From the NCBI RefSeq assembly GCF_010093235.1, contig NZ_PDWP01000008.1, positions 1 through 64,000 of the forward strand: a stretch of DNA of 64,000 bases. The letters are read 5' to 3'. A model generated the notes under the pieces. It worked only from the letters and a program-made list of their open reading frames with translations, was not told where the DNA came from and made no database searches. Shown here in pieces: positions 1 through 8,743 of the stretch. This DNA is from Pseudoxanthomonas suwonensis. GTDB taxonomy: Bacteria > Pseudomonadota > Gammaproteobacteria > Xanthomonadales > Xanthomonadaceae. Made by a program: the position numbers and the translations under genes. Every line of letters starts with the position of its first letter. Within the stretch, counting starts at the first letter, position 1.

Positions 1-130
1 CACAGCTACTGTAGCATTTCATCGCCGCTGATCTAACCCTTCTTTGTACTTTTTTATAACAGACGCGCACCCCCCAGAATTCACCAAAGGGTGTCCCGTC
101 GCCAGCGTCAGTGGTGTAAAAGACACACCC
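1..130. mobile_element. Probable end of an insertion sequence (IS256-like), left part outside window
   Basis: The first ~130 bases are much more AT-rich than the Mla operon that follows and do not encode the expected MlaF N-terminus. Read on the minus strand from about 130, the sequence begins GGTGTGTCTTTTACACCAC and then contains GACGGGACAC. From memory this resembles terminal inverted repeats of IS256/Mutator-family elements. No transposase is identifiable in so short a piece and no target duplication can be checked. The boundary with mlaF is placed at about 127-131, where MlaF-like coding starts. The family assignment is tentative; the foreign character of the stretch is better supported. 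Confidence 0.42.
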
Positions 131-853
131 CGGGCCCGGGCGTTCCCCGCCGGCAGCATCACCGCCGTGCTCGGACCCTCGGGCACCGGCAAGTCGACCC
201 TGCTCGCGGCGCTGACCGGCGAGCTGGTGCCGGCGGCCGGTAGCGTGCGGGTGTTCGACCGCCCGGTACCTCGCGGCGCGCGCGAGCTGCTGGAGATGCG
301 CAAGGGCATCGGCGTGCTGCTGCAGGGCAACGGCCTGCTCACCGACCTGAGCGTGGCCGAAAACGTGGCCCTGCCGCTGCGCGCGCATACCCGCCTGCCC
401 GAGCCGCTGCTGCGCCGGCTGGTGGAGATGAAGCTCAACGCGGTGGGCCTACGCGGCGCGGCGAAGCTTTATCCGCGCGAGCTTTCCGGCGGCATGGCCC
501 GGCGCGTGGCCCTGGCCCGCGCGCTGGCGCTGGATCCGCCGCTGATGCTCTACGACGAACCCCTGACCGGCCTGGATCCGATCGCCTCCGGCGTGATCAT
601 GAGCCTGATCCAGCGGCTTTCGCGCAGCCTGGGCCTGACCAGCATCATCGTCAGCCACCATGTGCACGAGACCCTGCCGATCGCCGACCAGGTGGTGGTG
701 ATCGCCAACCACGGCATCGTGTTCGACGGCACCCCGGCACAGCTGCAGGCCTCGACCGATCCGTTGATCCGCCAGTTCCTGGACGGCCAGCCGGACGGCC
801 CGATCCCGTTCGAGAGCGCCCGCGAAGGCGCCGCCCGCGCGGAGGCCGCCTGA
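44..853 (+). CDS. mlaF: MlaF-type ABC transporter ATP-binding protein, 5' end replaced
   Basis: ATPase of the Mla system, which moves phospholipids between the inner membrane and the periplasm. The Walker A motif GPSGTGKST, signature LSGGMARRVALARAL, Walker B LMLYDEPLTGLDP and the switch His in IIVSHH are all present. Upstream of Walker A the family normally has about 35 residues, with a beta strand and the aromatic A-loop that stacks on adenine. Here that part is missing and replaced by codons read through the AT-rich left edge from a TTG at 44. The natural start seems lost to an insertion, so function is doubtful. It overlaps mlaE by one base. Confidence 0.75.
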   Translation: MYFFITDAHPPEFTKGCPVASVSGVKDTPRARAFPAGSITAVLGPSGTGKSTLLAALTGELVPAAGSVRVFDRPVPRGARELLEMRKGIGVLLQGNGLLTDLSVAENVALPLRAHTRLPEPLLRRLVEMKLNAVGLRGAAKLYPRELSGGMARRVALARALALDPPLMLYDEPLTGLDPIASGVIMSLIQRLSRSLGLTSIIVSHHVHETLPIADQVVVIANHGIVFDGTPAQLQASTDPLIRQFLDGQPDGPIPFESAREGAARAEAA

Positions 854-1602
854 TGGCCGCCGTTGCCGCGATCCGTTCCCTGGGCCGGGCCGGCCTGTTC
901 TCGCTGTCGGTGCTGCGCGCCTCGCTGCCCAGCCGGGACTTCTTCGCCGAGCTGGCCCGCGAGATCTACAAGATCGGCGGACGCTCGCTGCCGATCATCG
1001 CCGTCGGCGGCGCGTTCGTGGGCCTGGTGCTGACCCTGCAGGGCTACCGCACGCTGACCACCTTCGGCGCCGCCGACGCGCTGTCGACCCTGCTGGGCCT
1101 GTCGCTGTACCGCGAACTGGGCCCGGTGCTGACCGCGCTGCTGTTCATCGGCCGCGCCGGCAGCTCGATCGCCGCCGAGCTGGGCCTGATGCGCGCCACC
1201 GACCAGATCAAGGCGCTGGAGCTGATGGCCATCGACCCGGTGGCCAAGGCGGTGGCACCGCGGTTCTGGGCGGCGGTGCTGTGCGTGCCGCTGCTGACCG
1301 GCTTCTTCTGCTCGCTGGCCATCTCCGCCAGCTGGTTCGAGGCGGTCAAGGTGCTGGGCCTGGACAACGGCACGTTCTGGGCCGCGCTGCAGGGCAGCGT
1401 CGATTTCCGCGACGACTTCGGCGTGGCGCTGCTGAAGTCGGCGGTGTTCGGCGGGGTCAGCGCGCTGGTCGCCGCCTACGTGGGCTTCCATGCCGAACCG
1501 ACCATCGAGGGCACGTCGGTGGCGACCACCCGCGCGGTGGTCAACGCCTCGCTGCTGGTGCTGATGCTGAACTTCGTGATGTCGGCGCTGCTGTTCCAGT
1601 GA
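853..1602 (+). CDS. mlaE: MlaE-type lipid ABC transporter permease
   Basis: Integral membrane permease of the MlaFEDB complex, 249 residues, the usual family length. The protein has an N-terminal amphipathic segment and five or so hydrophobic helices. The conserved MlaE features are visible: the YRELGPVLTALLFIGRAGSS block near residues 80-100 and EGTSVATTRAVVNASL near the C-terminus. Its ATG shares one base with the mlaF stop, which indicates translational coupling. Next in the operon, 75 bp on, is the MCE protein MlaD, its periplasmic partner. Confidence 0.95.
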   Translation: MAAVAAIRSLGRAGLFSLSVLRASLPSRDFFAELAREIYKIGGRSLPIIAVGGAFVGLVLTLQGYRTLTTFGAADALSTLLGLSLYRELGPVLTALLFIGRAGSSIAAELGLMRATDQIKALELMAIDPVAKAVAPRFWAAVLCVPLLTGFFCSLAISASWFEAVKVLGLDNGTFWAALQGSVDFRDDFGVALLKSAVFGGVSALVAAYVGFHAEPTIEGTSVATTRAVVNASLLVLMLNFVMSALLFQ

Positions 1603-1677
1603 TGCGCGCCGGCCTTGCCTGAAACCCCGGGCACCCCAGGTGCCCATGATCCGACTCCGTCTCACAGGTACCTCCCA

Positions 1678-2196
1678 ATGGCAATCCGTGGTCCCAGGCT
1701 TGAATTCGCGGTCGGCGCCTTCCTCATCCTGGCGCTGGCCTCGCTGCTGGTGCTGGCGTTCGCCTCGACCAACCGCCAGTTCGGTTTCGGCGGCGGCAGC
1801 TACGAGCTGACCGCGCGCTTCGCCAACCTCGGCCAGCTGCGCCTGCAGGCGCCGGTGAAGATCGGCGGCGTGGTCATCGGCCGGGTGGAGAAGGTCGAGC
1901 TGGATCCGGTGCGGTTCGACTCGATCGTCACCCTGGCCATCGACGACCGCTACCAGGACCTGCCGGGCGACACCTCGGCGGCGATCCTGACCAGCGGCCT
2001 GCTCGGCGAGAGCTACATCGGCCTGCAGCCGGGCGGCGATCCGGAACCGCTGCGTCCCGGCGACGAGATCGTCTACACCCAGCCGGCGATCGACCTGATC
2101 CAGCTGGTCGGCAAGTACATGTTCGGTGGCGCCGGCGGAGCCGGCACGCCGCCTTCCTCCGGTGAAGAACCGTCCCCCACGGAAGCAACCCCATGA
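1678..2196 (+). CDS. mlaD: MlaD, MCE-domain lipid-binding protein
   Basis: 172-residue inner-membrane-anchored MCE protein that forms the periplasmic hexameric ring through which lipid passes to MlaE. One transmembrane helix occupies residues 10-30. The MCE domain follows (ELTARFANLGQLRLQAPVKI, then GGVVIGRVEKVEL). The C-terminus is a low-complexity Gly/Pro/Ser tail. The ATG at 1678 is chosen because it directly precedes the membrane anchor; the frame is open further upstream without conserved sequence. Its stop overlaps the mlaC start as ATGA. Confidence 0.93.
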   Translation: MAIRGPRLEFAVGAFLILALASLLVLAFASTNRQFGFGGGSYELTARFANLGQLRLQAPVKIGGVVIGRVEKVELDPVRFDSIVTLAIDDRYQDLPGDTSAAILTSGLLGESYIGLQPGGDPEPLRPGDEIVYTQPAIDLIQLVGKYMFGGAGGAGTPPSSGEEPSPTEATP

Positions 2197-2837
2197 AGCC
2201 CCTGATCCTTTCCATTGCCCTGGCCCTGCCGCTGCTGGCAGCCGCCCCGATCCACGCCCAGGCGCAGGCCCAGCAGGCCGCCGCCGCAACCCCGGGCCGC
2301 CAGGTCATGGACACCGGCACCCGCGTGCTGACCACGCTGCAGCAGCGCCGCGGCGAGTTCCAGAAGGACCGCAAGGCGCTGCGCTCCTTCATCGAGTCCG
2401 AGCTGCGTGCCGGCTTCGACCGCGACTATGCCGCCCGCCTGGTGCTGGGCCCGCACGGCCGCGGCGCCAGCGACGCCGACGTGGCGCTGTTCGCCGACGC
2501 CATGACCGACAACCTGATGCAGCGCTACGGCGACGCCCTGCTGGCGTTCGAAGGCCGGCCGCGCATCCGCCTGAAGTCTGAGACCCCGCTGCCGAACAAC
2601 CGCGGCATCCGCGTGTCCACCGAGATCCTGCGCGACGGCGGCGACCCGATCCCGGTCGACTACCTGGTCCGCAACAACGGCGGCTGGAAGATCTTCGACG
2701 TGATGGTCGAGGGCGTGTCCTACGTGCAGACCTTCCGCACCCAGTTCGACGCGCCGCTGCGGCAGAAGTCGATCGCCCAGGTCGCCGCCGAGCTGCGCAG
2801 CGGCGCGATGCGCCCGGACGCCGATGCCGGCCGCTGA
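2193..2837 (+). CDS. mlaC: MlaC, periplasmic phospholipid-binding shuttle
   Basis: 214-residue periplasmic protein with a clear Sec signal peptide (residues 1 to ~22, ending near IHAQA). MlaC (Tol_Tol_Ttg2 family) ferries phospholipid between the outer-membrane MlaA complex and MlaFEDB. Typical family features are the N-terminal helical part with REFQKDRKALRSFIESEL and the C-terminal GGWKIFDVMVEGVSYV segment. The ATG lies in a 4-bp overlap with mlaD, and the 3' end overlaps mlaB by 14 bp. Confidence 0.93.
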   Translation: MKPLILSIALALPLLAAAPIHAQAQAQQAAAATPGRQVMDTGTRVLTTLQQRRGEFQKDRKALRSFIESELRAGFDRDYAARLVLGPHGRGASDADVALFADAMTDNLMQRYGDALLAFEGRPRIRLKSETPLPNNRGIRVSTEILRDGGDPIPVDYLVRNNGGWKIFDVMVEGVSYVQTFRTQFDAPLRQKSIAQVAAELRSGAMRPDADAGR

Positions 2838-3132
2838 CGCCGCCCGCGCCCGCCGCGAAGGCGAGGTGCTGCACCTGGAAGGCCGCCTGGACCGCGCGGC
2901 CGCGATCGGACTGTGGCCGACCGTGCAGGCCCTGGCCGACGGTGCGCGCACGCTGGAGCTGGGCGCGGTGCAGGCGCTGGACAGCGCCGGCCTGGCGCTG
3001 CTGGCCGAGGCCGCCGCGCGCATGCGCGCCGGCGGCGCGGTCCAGGTCCTCGGCGCGCCCGCCGGCCTGGCCGAGCTGTGCGCCGCCTACCGGCTGGACC
3101 CCCAACTGAACTACGCCGGAGCCCCCCCATGA
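2824..3132 (+). CDS. mlaB: MlaB-like STAS domain protein
   Basis: Small cytoplasmic STAS-domain protein of 102 residues that binds MlaF and supports assembly and activity of the transporter. The STAS fold is recognisable from the leading strand GEVLHLEGRLDRAAA and the LDSAGLALLAEAAARM block, where the Asp-Ser-Ala-Gly motif sits at about residues 55-58. It overlaps the end of mlaC and the start of mlaA, so the whole operon is tightly coupled. Confidence 0.88.
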   Translation: MPAADAARARREGEVLHLEGRLDRAAAIGLWPTVQALADGARTLELGAVQALDSAGLALLAEAAARMRAGGAVQVLGAPAGLAELCAAYRLDPQLNYAGAPP

Positions 3133-4193
3133 AGCCGATCCCCGCCGGCGCCCTGCTGCTGCCCCTGATGCTGCTGGCCGGATGCGCCAGCGCCCCCAAG
3201 GCCACCACCGGTTCCCCGGCTCCCGCTGGGACGACGGTCGCCGGCGTCGCGCAGGCCGAAGCCGAACCGGAAGCCGTGGCCGACGTCGCACCGGTCCCGG
3301 CCAACGGGCAGGAACTTCCGCCGCGCCCCGCGGCCACCGAGCCGGAGAGCGGGGAACCGGCCCTGGCCGGCGCGCCGGAAGCCGCGGGCGAGGCGGCAGC
3401 GGAGTTCGATCCGCAGGGTCCGACCGAGGCCGAGGAGGACTTCGCCGCGCTGTACGGCACGCCCGCCGACGCCGGGCCCGGTGCGCGCCTGGCCTACGAC
3501 CCGTGGGAGCCGATGAACCGTCGCATCCACGCCTTCAACAACGTCGTCGACCGCACCGTCGCCCGCCCGGTGGCGCGCGCCTACGTGAAGGTGGTGCCGG
3601 AGCCGGTGCGCCTGGGCGTGGGCAACTTCTTCGACAACCTGGCCTCGCCGGTGACCTTCCTCAACCAGCTGCTGCAGGGCCGCCCGCGCGACGCGGTGCA
3701 GACCCTGGGCCGGTTCGTGGTCAACACCACCCTGGGCATCGGCGGCATCTTCGATCCGGCCAGCGACCTGAAGATGAAGCGCCGCAACGAGGACTTCGGC
3801 CAGACCCTGGGCATCTGGGGCTGGCGCCAGTCGCGCTACGTGGAGCTGCCCTTCTTCGGCCCGCGCACGGTGCGCGACGTGTTCGGCCTGGCCGGCGACA
3901 TGCCGCTGTCCGCGACCCGCCAGGTCGAGCGCGACCGCTACCGCTTCGCCCTGCAGGGCGCGCAGCTGGTGGACCGCCGTGCCGCGTTGCTGGCGATCGA
4001 CAGCATGCGCGAGAACGCGGTGGACGAGTACGCGATGATCCGCGACGCGTGGATGCAGCGCCGCCAGTACCAGATCGAGGCCGACCGCCGCGGCGGTCGC
4101 AAGGGCGAGGGCGAGGACGACCTGCCGGACTACCTGCGCGACGAGCGCGATCCCACCCTGCCGGTCGACGCCATGCCGATCCCCGGCACCTGA
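3129..4193 (+). CDS. mlaA: MlaA (VacJ) outer-membrane lipoprotein
   Basis: 354-residue lipoprotein, the outer-membrane component that removes misplaced phospholipid from the outer leaflet. The signal peptide ends in the lipobox LLAGC, with the acylated Cys at about residue 17 followed by Ala. A Pro/Ala/Glu-rich linker of ~100 residues precedes the VacJ domain, which starts at DPWEPMNRRIHAFNN and includes FVVNTTLGIGGIFDPA and LPFFGPRTVRD. The linker is longer than in E. coli MlaA, and such extensions are common in Xanthomonadaceae. Its ATG overlaps the mlaB stop. A terminator follows 28 bp downstream. Confidence 0.94.
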   Translation: MKPIPAGALLLPLMLLAGCASAPKATTGSPAPAGTTVAGVAQAEAEPEAVADVAPVPANGQELPPRPAATEPESGEPALAGAPEAAGEAAAEFDPQGPTEAEEDFAALYGTPADAGPGARLAYDPWEPMNRRIHAFNNVVDRTVARPVARAYVKVVPEPVRLGVGNFFDNLASPVTFLNQLLQGRPRDAVQTLGRFVVNTTLGIGGIFDPASDLKMKRRNEDFGQTLGIWGWRQSRYVELPFFGPRTVRDVFGLAGDMPLSATRQVERDRYRFALQGAQLVDRRAALLAIDSMRENAVDEYAMIRDAWMQRRQYQIEADRRGGRKGEGEDDLPDYLRDERDPTLPVDAMPIPGT

Positions 4194-4220
4194 GCCAACC
4201 GGGAAACGCGGATGCACGAA

Positions 4221-4245
4221 GGGCCCGGGAAACCGGGCCCTTTTT
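4221..4245 (+). terminator. Rho-independent terminator after mlaA
   Basis: Perfect hairpin with 8-9 bp arms (GGGCCCGG/CCGGGCCC) around an AAA loop, followed by five T. It lies between the convergent mlaA and rmuC and closes the Mla operon. Confidence 0.9.
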
Positions 4246-4281
4246 CATGCATGAAGCGGACGGACCAGGCGGGCGGTGTAC

Positions 4282-5853
4282 TCAGGGCTCGCCTTCCTCG
4301 CCGTCCAGCTCGGACTCGATCGCATCCAGGCCCACATCCTCTAACAATGCCTGAGCCTGCTCCTCGCCCAAGGTCTCTACCCCACGTAGTTTGCGTTCGA
4401 TAGCGCGGGTACGGACGCCCGCGGCCTTGATGCTGTTTTGTACCTTGTCCAGATTCGACGTCGCCTTCTCCAACACTGTGGCGAACTTGCCGAACTCCGT
4501 CTTGACCGCACCCAGCAGCTGCCAGACCTCGGACGAGCGCTTCTCGATGGCCAGGGTGCGGAAGCCCATCTGCAGGCTGTTGAGCAGGGCGGTGACCGTG
4601 GTCGGGCCGGCGACCACGATGCGGTGCTCGCGCTGCAGCGCGTCGGTCAGGCCGGGGCGGCGGATCACCTCGGCGTAGAGGCCCTCGGTGGGCAGGAACA
4701 TCACCGCGAAGTCGGTGGTGTGCGGGGGCACGATGTACTTCTCGCAGATCGACTTGGCCTGGATCCGGATCGCGCGTTCCAGCTGGGCGCCGGTGCTACG
4801 CACCAGCTCCTTGTCTCCATCGTTGTGTGCATCAAGGAGTCGCTCGTAGTCCTCACGCGGGAACTTGCAGTCGATCGGCAGCCATACGGGCTCTTCATGA
4901 TTACCCCGACCGGGCAACCGCACGGCGAAATCCACGGCCTCGGCACTGCCCGGCTGCACGCGCACGCTGCGTGCGTACTGTTCGGACGTAAGCGTCTGCT
5001 CGAGGATGTTGTCGAGCTGCACCTCGCCCCAGCTTCCGCGATCCTTCACGTTGGTCAGCACGCGCTTGAGGTCGCCCACGCCGGTGGCCAGCTGCTGCAT
5101 CTCGCCCAGCCCGCGCTGGACCTGCTCCAGGCGCTCGGACACCAGCTTGAAGGACGAATCCAGGCGGGTGGTGAGGGTGCTCTGCAGCTTCTCGTCCACC
5201 GTCTCGCGCATCTTCTCCAGCTTGGCGGCGTTGTCCTGCTGCAGCGCCTGCAGCTGCTGCTCCAGGGTGGCGCGCATCTCGCCGATGCGCAGCTCGTTGC
5301 GCGCGACCAGCTCCTGCAGGCGCTGGTTGAGCCCCTCGGCGAAGCGTTGCTGCGACTCCAGCGATTCCTGGCGGGCGATGCGGGCGTCCTCGGTCAGGCT
5401 GGCGCGTAGCGCCGCCAGCTGCTCGCCGAAGGCCTGGATGCGGGTGTCCTGCTGGCGCCCGAACAGGTCCAGCTGGGCGCGCAGTTCGGCCAGGCGCTGC
5501 GACAGCAGCTCGTTCAGCTTCGCCTGCGCCTCCACGCCCTCGACCCGGCCCTTGCGCGCGTCCTCGGTCAGGCTGTCGCGCAGCTGGTCCAGGCGGGTGT
5601 CGGTGCGGGTGCCCAGGTCGGCCAGGTGGCGGGCGAAGCCGTCGATGCGCTGGCCCTGGGTGCTGGCCAGGCCGTCCAGCTGCTGGCGCAGCTCCAGGCG
5701 GCCATCGCGCTGTTCGGCGCGCAGGGCCTCCTCCAGCTGCGCGCGCAGGCGCTCGAAGGCCGCGTCGGGACGGCGCATCAGCAGGACGGCCACGCAGGCC
5801 AGGATCGCCAGCAGCAGGCCGGCGATGACGATCAGGAGGAGGACTTCGGTCAT
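4282..5853 (-). CDS. rmuC: RmuC family DNA recombination protein
   Basis: 523-residue RmuC homologue. The family limits recombination at short inverted repeats and carries a PD-(D/E)XK-like nuclease fold. An N-terminal membrane helix (residues 3-28) is followed by a long coiled coil (about 30-240) and the conserved RmuC domain (about 250-460, with KDRGSWGEVQLDNILEQ, WLPIDCKFPREDY and FLPTEGLYAEV). The start is the ATG at 5853, directly before the membrane segment. It converges on mlaA. Confidence 0.92.
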   Translation of the reverse strand: MTEVLLLIVIAGLLLAILACVAVLLMRRPDAAFERLRAQLEEALRAEQRDGRLELRQQLDGLASTQGQRIDGFARHLADLGTRTDTRLDQLRDSLTEDARKGRVEGVEAQAKLNELLSQRLAELRAQLDLFGRQQDTRIQAFGEQLAALRASLTEDARIARQESLESQQRFAEGLNQRLQELVARNELRIGEMRATLEQQLQALQQDNAAKLEKMRETVDEKLQSTLTTRLDSSFKLVSERLEQVQRGLGEMQQLATGVGDLKRVLTNVKDRGSWGEVQLDNILEQTLTSEQYARSVRVQPGSAEAVDFAVRLPGRGNHEEPVWLPIDCKFPREDYERLLDAHNDGDKELVRSTGAQLERAIRIQAKSICEKYIVPPHTTDFAVMFLPTEGLYAEVIRRPGLTDALQREHRIVVAGPTTVTALLNSLQMGFRTLAIEKRSSEVWQLLGAVKTEFGKFATVLEKATSNLDKVQNSIKAAGVRTRAIERKLRGVETLGEEQAQALLEDVGLDAIESELDGEEGEP

Positions 5854-5947
5854 GCGCGAAGTGTAGCGAGCGGCGGTCTCAGCCCATGCGACCGCCCTTC
5901 GCCAGGGTTTCACGCCGCTCCTATCCCGACGCCCACACAGTGCCGCC

Positions 5948-6319
5948 ATGGCCCGACCCGCCCGCTACCCGGTCCGCGTCAAACGCGTCTACGAGCCGGC
6001 CGGGCCGGAGGATGGGCTGCGCCTGCTGGTGGATGGCGTCTGGCCTCGCGGGCAGCGCAAGGACATGCTGGAGCTGGAAGCCTGGCTGCGGATCATCGCG
6101 CCCAGCACCGCCCTGCGCCGCTGGTTCGGCCACGACCCGGCGCGATGGGACGAGTTCCGTGCGCGTTACTTCGCCGAACTGGCAGCAAACACCGAGGGCC
6201 TGTCGCGATTGCGCGCCTATCTGGTGCGCGGACCGGTGACCCTGTTGTATGCCGCCGCCGACGAGGAACACAACAACGCGGTGGCGCTGCGCGACTACAT
6301 CCTGCAGGGTTCGGGCTGA
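5948..6319 (+). CDS. DUF488 (YeaO-like) family protein
   Basis: 123-residue cytoplasmic protein of the DUF488 family, function unknown. Conserved family blocks are visible: VKRVYEPAGPEDGLRLLVDG, VWPRGQRKD, RRWFGHDPARWDEF and the C-terminal VTLLYAAADEEHNNAVALRD. Monocistronic, divergent from rmuC, with the putP gene following 96 bp downstream on the same strand. Confidence 0.88.
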   Translation: MARPARYPVRVKRVYEPAGPEDGLRLLVDGVWPRGQRKDMLELEAWLRIIAPSTALRRWFGHDPARWDEFRARYFAELAANTEGLSRLRAYLVRGPVTLLYAAADEEHNNAVALRDYILQGSG

Positions 6320-6415
6320 CCGCCGCGGGCTCGGTTGCGTTTGCAACCAAGGGGGAAGGGCCCTTAGCCTGTGTGGTTTCGTGCCCGTCGCGGCCCCGCC
6401 AACCCCGGAAACCGC

Positions 6416-7903
6416 ATGACCGCAAGCACCCCTCTGCTCATCACCTTCTCCGCCTACCTGCTGCTGATGGTGGGCATCGGGTTCGTCGCCTGGCGGCGCA
6501 CCCGTACCTTCGACGACTACATCCTCGGCGGCCGCTCGCTGGGCGGCTTCGTCACCGCCCTGGCGGCCGGCGCCTCGGACATGAGCGGCTGGCTGATGAT
6601 GGGACTGCCGGGCGCGCTGTACCTGACCGGCGCGTCCGAAGCCTGGATCGCGGTCGGCCTGCTGCTGGGCGCATGGGCGAACTGGCGCTGGGTAGCCGGC
6701 CCGCTGCGCCTGTACACCGAACGCACCCGCAACGCGCTGACCCTGCCGGACTACTTCACCCACCGCTTCGAGGACCGCAGCCGCCTGCTGCGGATCTTCT
6801 CGGCGCTGGTCATCCTGGTGTTCTTCGCCATCTACTGCGCCTCCGGCATCGTCGCCGGCGCGCGCCTGTTCGAGAGCATGTTCGGCCTGTCCTACGGCCA
6901 GGCCATGGTGTGGGGCGCGGTGGCCACCATCGCCTACACCTTCGTCGGCGGCTTCCTGGCGGTGAGCTGGACCGACACCGTGCAGGCCTCGCTGATGATC
7001 TTCGCCCTGCTGCTGGTACCGGTGTTCGCGATCATCGGCGCGGGTGGCCCGGGCGAGGCGGTGGCCCTGGTCGAGCAGGTCGATCCCACCCGGCTGGACT
7101 GGATCGGCGCCGGCGGGGCGATCGCGGTCGTCTCGGCGCTGGCCTGGGGCCTGGGCTACTGCGGCCAGCCGCACATCCTCGCTCGCTTCATGGCCGCCGA
7201 CAGCCTGGCCACCATCCCGCGCGCACGCCGCATCTCGATGGCCTGGATGGTGCTGTGCCTGGGCGGCTCGGTGGCCACCGGCCTGGCAGGACTGGCCTGG
7301 TTCGCCGCGCACCCGGAGCTGGCCGGCCCGGTCGACGCCAACCCGGAGCGGGTGTTCATCGCCCTGGGCGAGCAGCTGTTCAACCCGTGGATCGCCGGCG
7401 TGCTGCTGTCGGCGATCCTGGCCGCGATCATGAGCACCCTGTCGGCGCAGCTGCTGGTGTGCTCCAGCGCGCTGACCGAGGACTTCTACCGCGGCCTGCT
7501 GCGGCCCAGGGCCAGCCATGCCGAGCTGGTGTGGTTCGGCCGGGCCATGGTGCTGGCGGTGGCGGCCCTGGCGATGTGGATCGCGCGCGACCCGGAGAGC
7601 CGGGTGCTGGGACTGGTTTCCTACGCCTGGGCCGGATTCGGCGCCGCATTCGGCCCGGTGGTGGTGCTGTCCCTGTTCTGGAAGCGCATGACCCGCAATG
7701 GCGCCCTGGCCGGCATGCTCGCCGGCGCGGCCACTGTGATTGCCTGGAAGCACACCGGCAGCGCGCTGTACGAGATGGTGCCCGGCTTCATCGCCGCGAC
7801 CGTCGCCATCGTCCTGGTGAGCCTGCTGGGCAAGGCGCCCTCGCAGGCCTTGCAGGCGCGCCACGAGCAGGTGCGCGCGGCCCTGCACGAACACGGCCAC
7901 TGA
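6416..7903 (+). CDS. putP: Sodium/proline symporter PutP
   Basis: 495-residue sodium:solute symporter of the SSS family with about 13 hydrophobic helices. Family hallmarks include FDDYILGGRSLGGFVTALAA, ASDMSGWLMMGLPGALYLTG (helix 2, Na+/proline site) and YCGQPHILARFMAA. The length and these blocks match PutP, which imports proline. No putA or regulator is adjacent. The ATG at 6416 gives the standard short N-terminus before helix 1. Confidence 0.92.
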   Translation: MTASTPLLITFSAYLLLMVGIGFVAWRRTRTFDDYILGGRSLGGFVTALAAGASDMSGWLMMGLPGALYLTGASEAWIAVGLLLGAWANWRWVAGPLRLYTERTRNALTLPDYFTHRFEDRSRLLRIFSALVILVFFAIYCASGIVAGARLFESMFGLSYGQAMVWGAVATIAYTFVGGFLAVSWTDTVQASLMIFALLLVPVFAIIGAGGPGEAVALVEQVDPTRLDWIGAGGAIAVVSALAWGLGYCGQPHILARFMAADSLATIPRARRISMAWMVLCLGGSVATGLAGLAWFAAHPELAGPVDANPERVFIALGEQLFNPWIAGVLLSAILAAIMSTLSAQLLVCSSALTEDFYRGLLRPRASHAELVWFGRAMVLAVAALAMWIARDPESRVLGLVSYAWAGFGAAFGPVVVLSLFWKRMTRNGALAGMLAGAATVIAWKHTGSALYEMVPGFIAATVAIVLVSLLGKAPSQALQARHEQVRAALHEHGH

Positions 7904-7915
7904 GCCCCGCCTCCG

Positions 7916-7934
7916 CCGCGCGCTCAGCGCGCGG
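7916..7934. terminator. GC palindrome between convergent putP and SDR gene
   Basis: Nine-bp arms CCGCGCGCT/AGCGCGCGG around one C, covering the stop codon of the SDR gene. There is no T tract, so it is only a possible terminator or transcription-blocking hairpin for both genes. Confidence 0.3.
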
Positions 7935-8667
7935 TGTAGCCGCCGTCGACCAGGTGGTAGCTGCCGGTCACGAACGAGGCTTCCTTCGACAGCAGGAAGC
8001 AGGCCAGGGCCGCGACCTCGTCCGCAGTGCCGAGCCGGCCGGCCGGATGCAGGGCCACCAGGCCCTCGCGCACTGCCGGGTCCAGGCCCGACAGCAGCGG
8101 GGTGTCGATGAAGGCCGGGCCCACCGCGTTCACCCGGATGCCCTGGCCGGCGTATTCCATGGCCGCGGTCTTCGTCATGCCCAGCAGGGCATGCTTGGCG
8201 GCGACGTAGGCGATCGAGCCGCTCCAGCCCACGCTGCCGAGGATCGAGGCCATGTTGACGATGGAGCCGCCGCCGCTGGCCAGCATCGCCGGCAGCTCAT
8301 GCTTCATCGAGTACATCACCCCGTGCAGGTTGACGTCGATGACGCGGTGCCAGTCGGCCAGCGGGTAATCGGCGGTGGGATGGCTGGGCCCGCCGATGCC
8401 GGCGTTGTTCACCGCCAGGTGCAGGCCGCCGAAGCGCTCGACCGTGGCCTGGACCATGCGTTCGACCGCCGCCGCGTCGGCCACGTCCAGCTGGAACGCC
8501 AGTGCATCGGCCTCGCCCAGCCGGGCGGCCAGCGCCTGCGCGGCGGCACCGTCGTAGTCGGCCACCACGACCCTGGCGCCTTCACGCGCGAGGTGGCGGC
8601 AGACGGCTTCGCCGATACCCGATGCGCCGCCGGTGACGATGGCGACCTGTCCTTCGAACCTGTTCAT
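7924..8667 (-). CDS. Short-chain dehydrogenase/reductase (SDR)
   Basis: 247-residue classical SDR oxidoreductase. The NAD(P)-binding TGGASGIGEA motif is at residues 12-21 and NNAG at about 90. The catalytic Ser lies in NMASILGS, and Tyr and Lys in YVAAK. The VNAVGPAFIDTPL block is typical. An Asp (VVADYDG) at the end of strand 2 suggests a preference for NAD(H). The substrate cannot be told. The ATG at 8667 is chosen because the family N-terminus begins there; an open frame extends 14 codons upstream. Confidence 0.88.
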   Translation of the reverse strand: MNRFEGQVAIVTGGASGIGEAVCRHLAREGARVVVADYDGAAAQALAARLGEADALAFQLDVADAAAVERMVQATVERFGGLHLAVNNAGIGGPSHPTADYPLADWHRVIDVNLHGVMYSMKHELPAMLASGGGSIVNMASILGSVGWSGSIAYVAAKHALLGMTKTAAMEYAGQGIRVNAVGPAFIDTPLLSGLDPAVREGLVALHPAGRLGTADEVAALACFLLSKEASFVTGSYHLVDGGYTAR

Positions 8668-8743
8668 GGCGATGCTCCTCTGGCGGGATACGTCCATGCT
8701 CGACCGCATCCGCCAAAGCTACCTTGATCGCGATCAATCCCGC

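Noticed and set aside
550-2289. Very long minus-strand open frames opposite the mla operon and many other genes
   Set aside because: They mirror the third-position GC bias of the real genes, are rich in Arg/Gln/His/Gly and show no domains.
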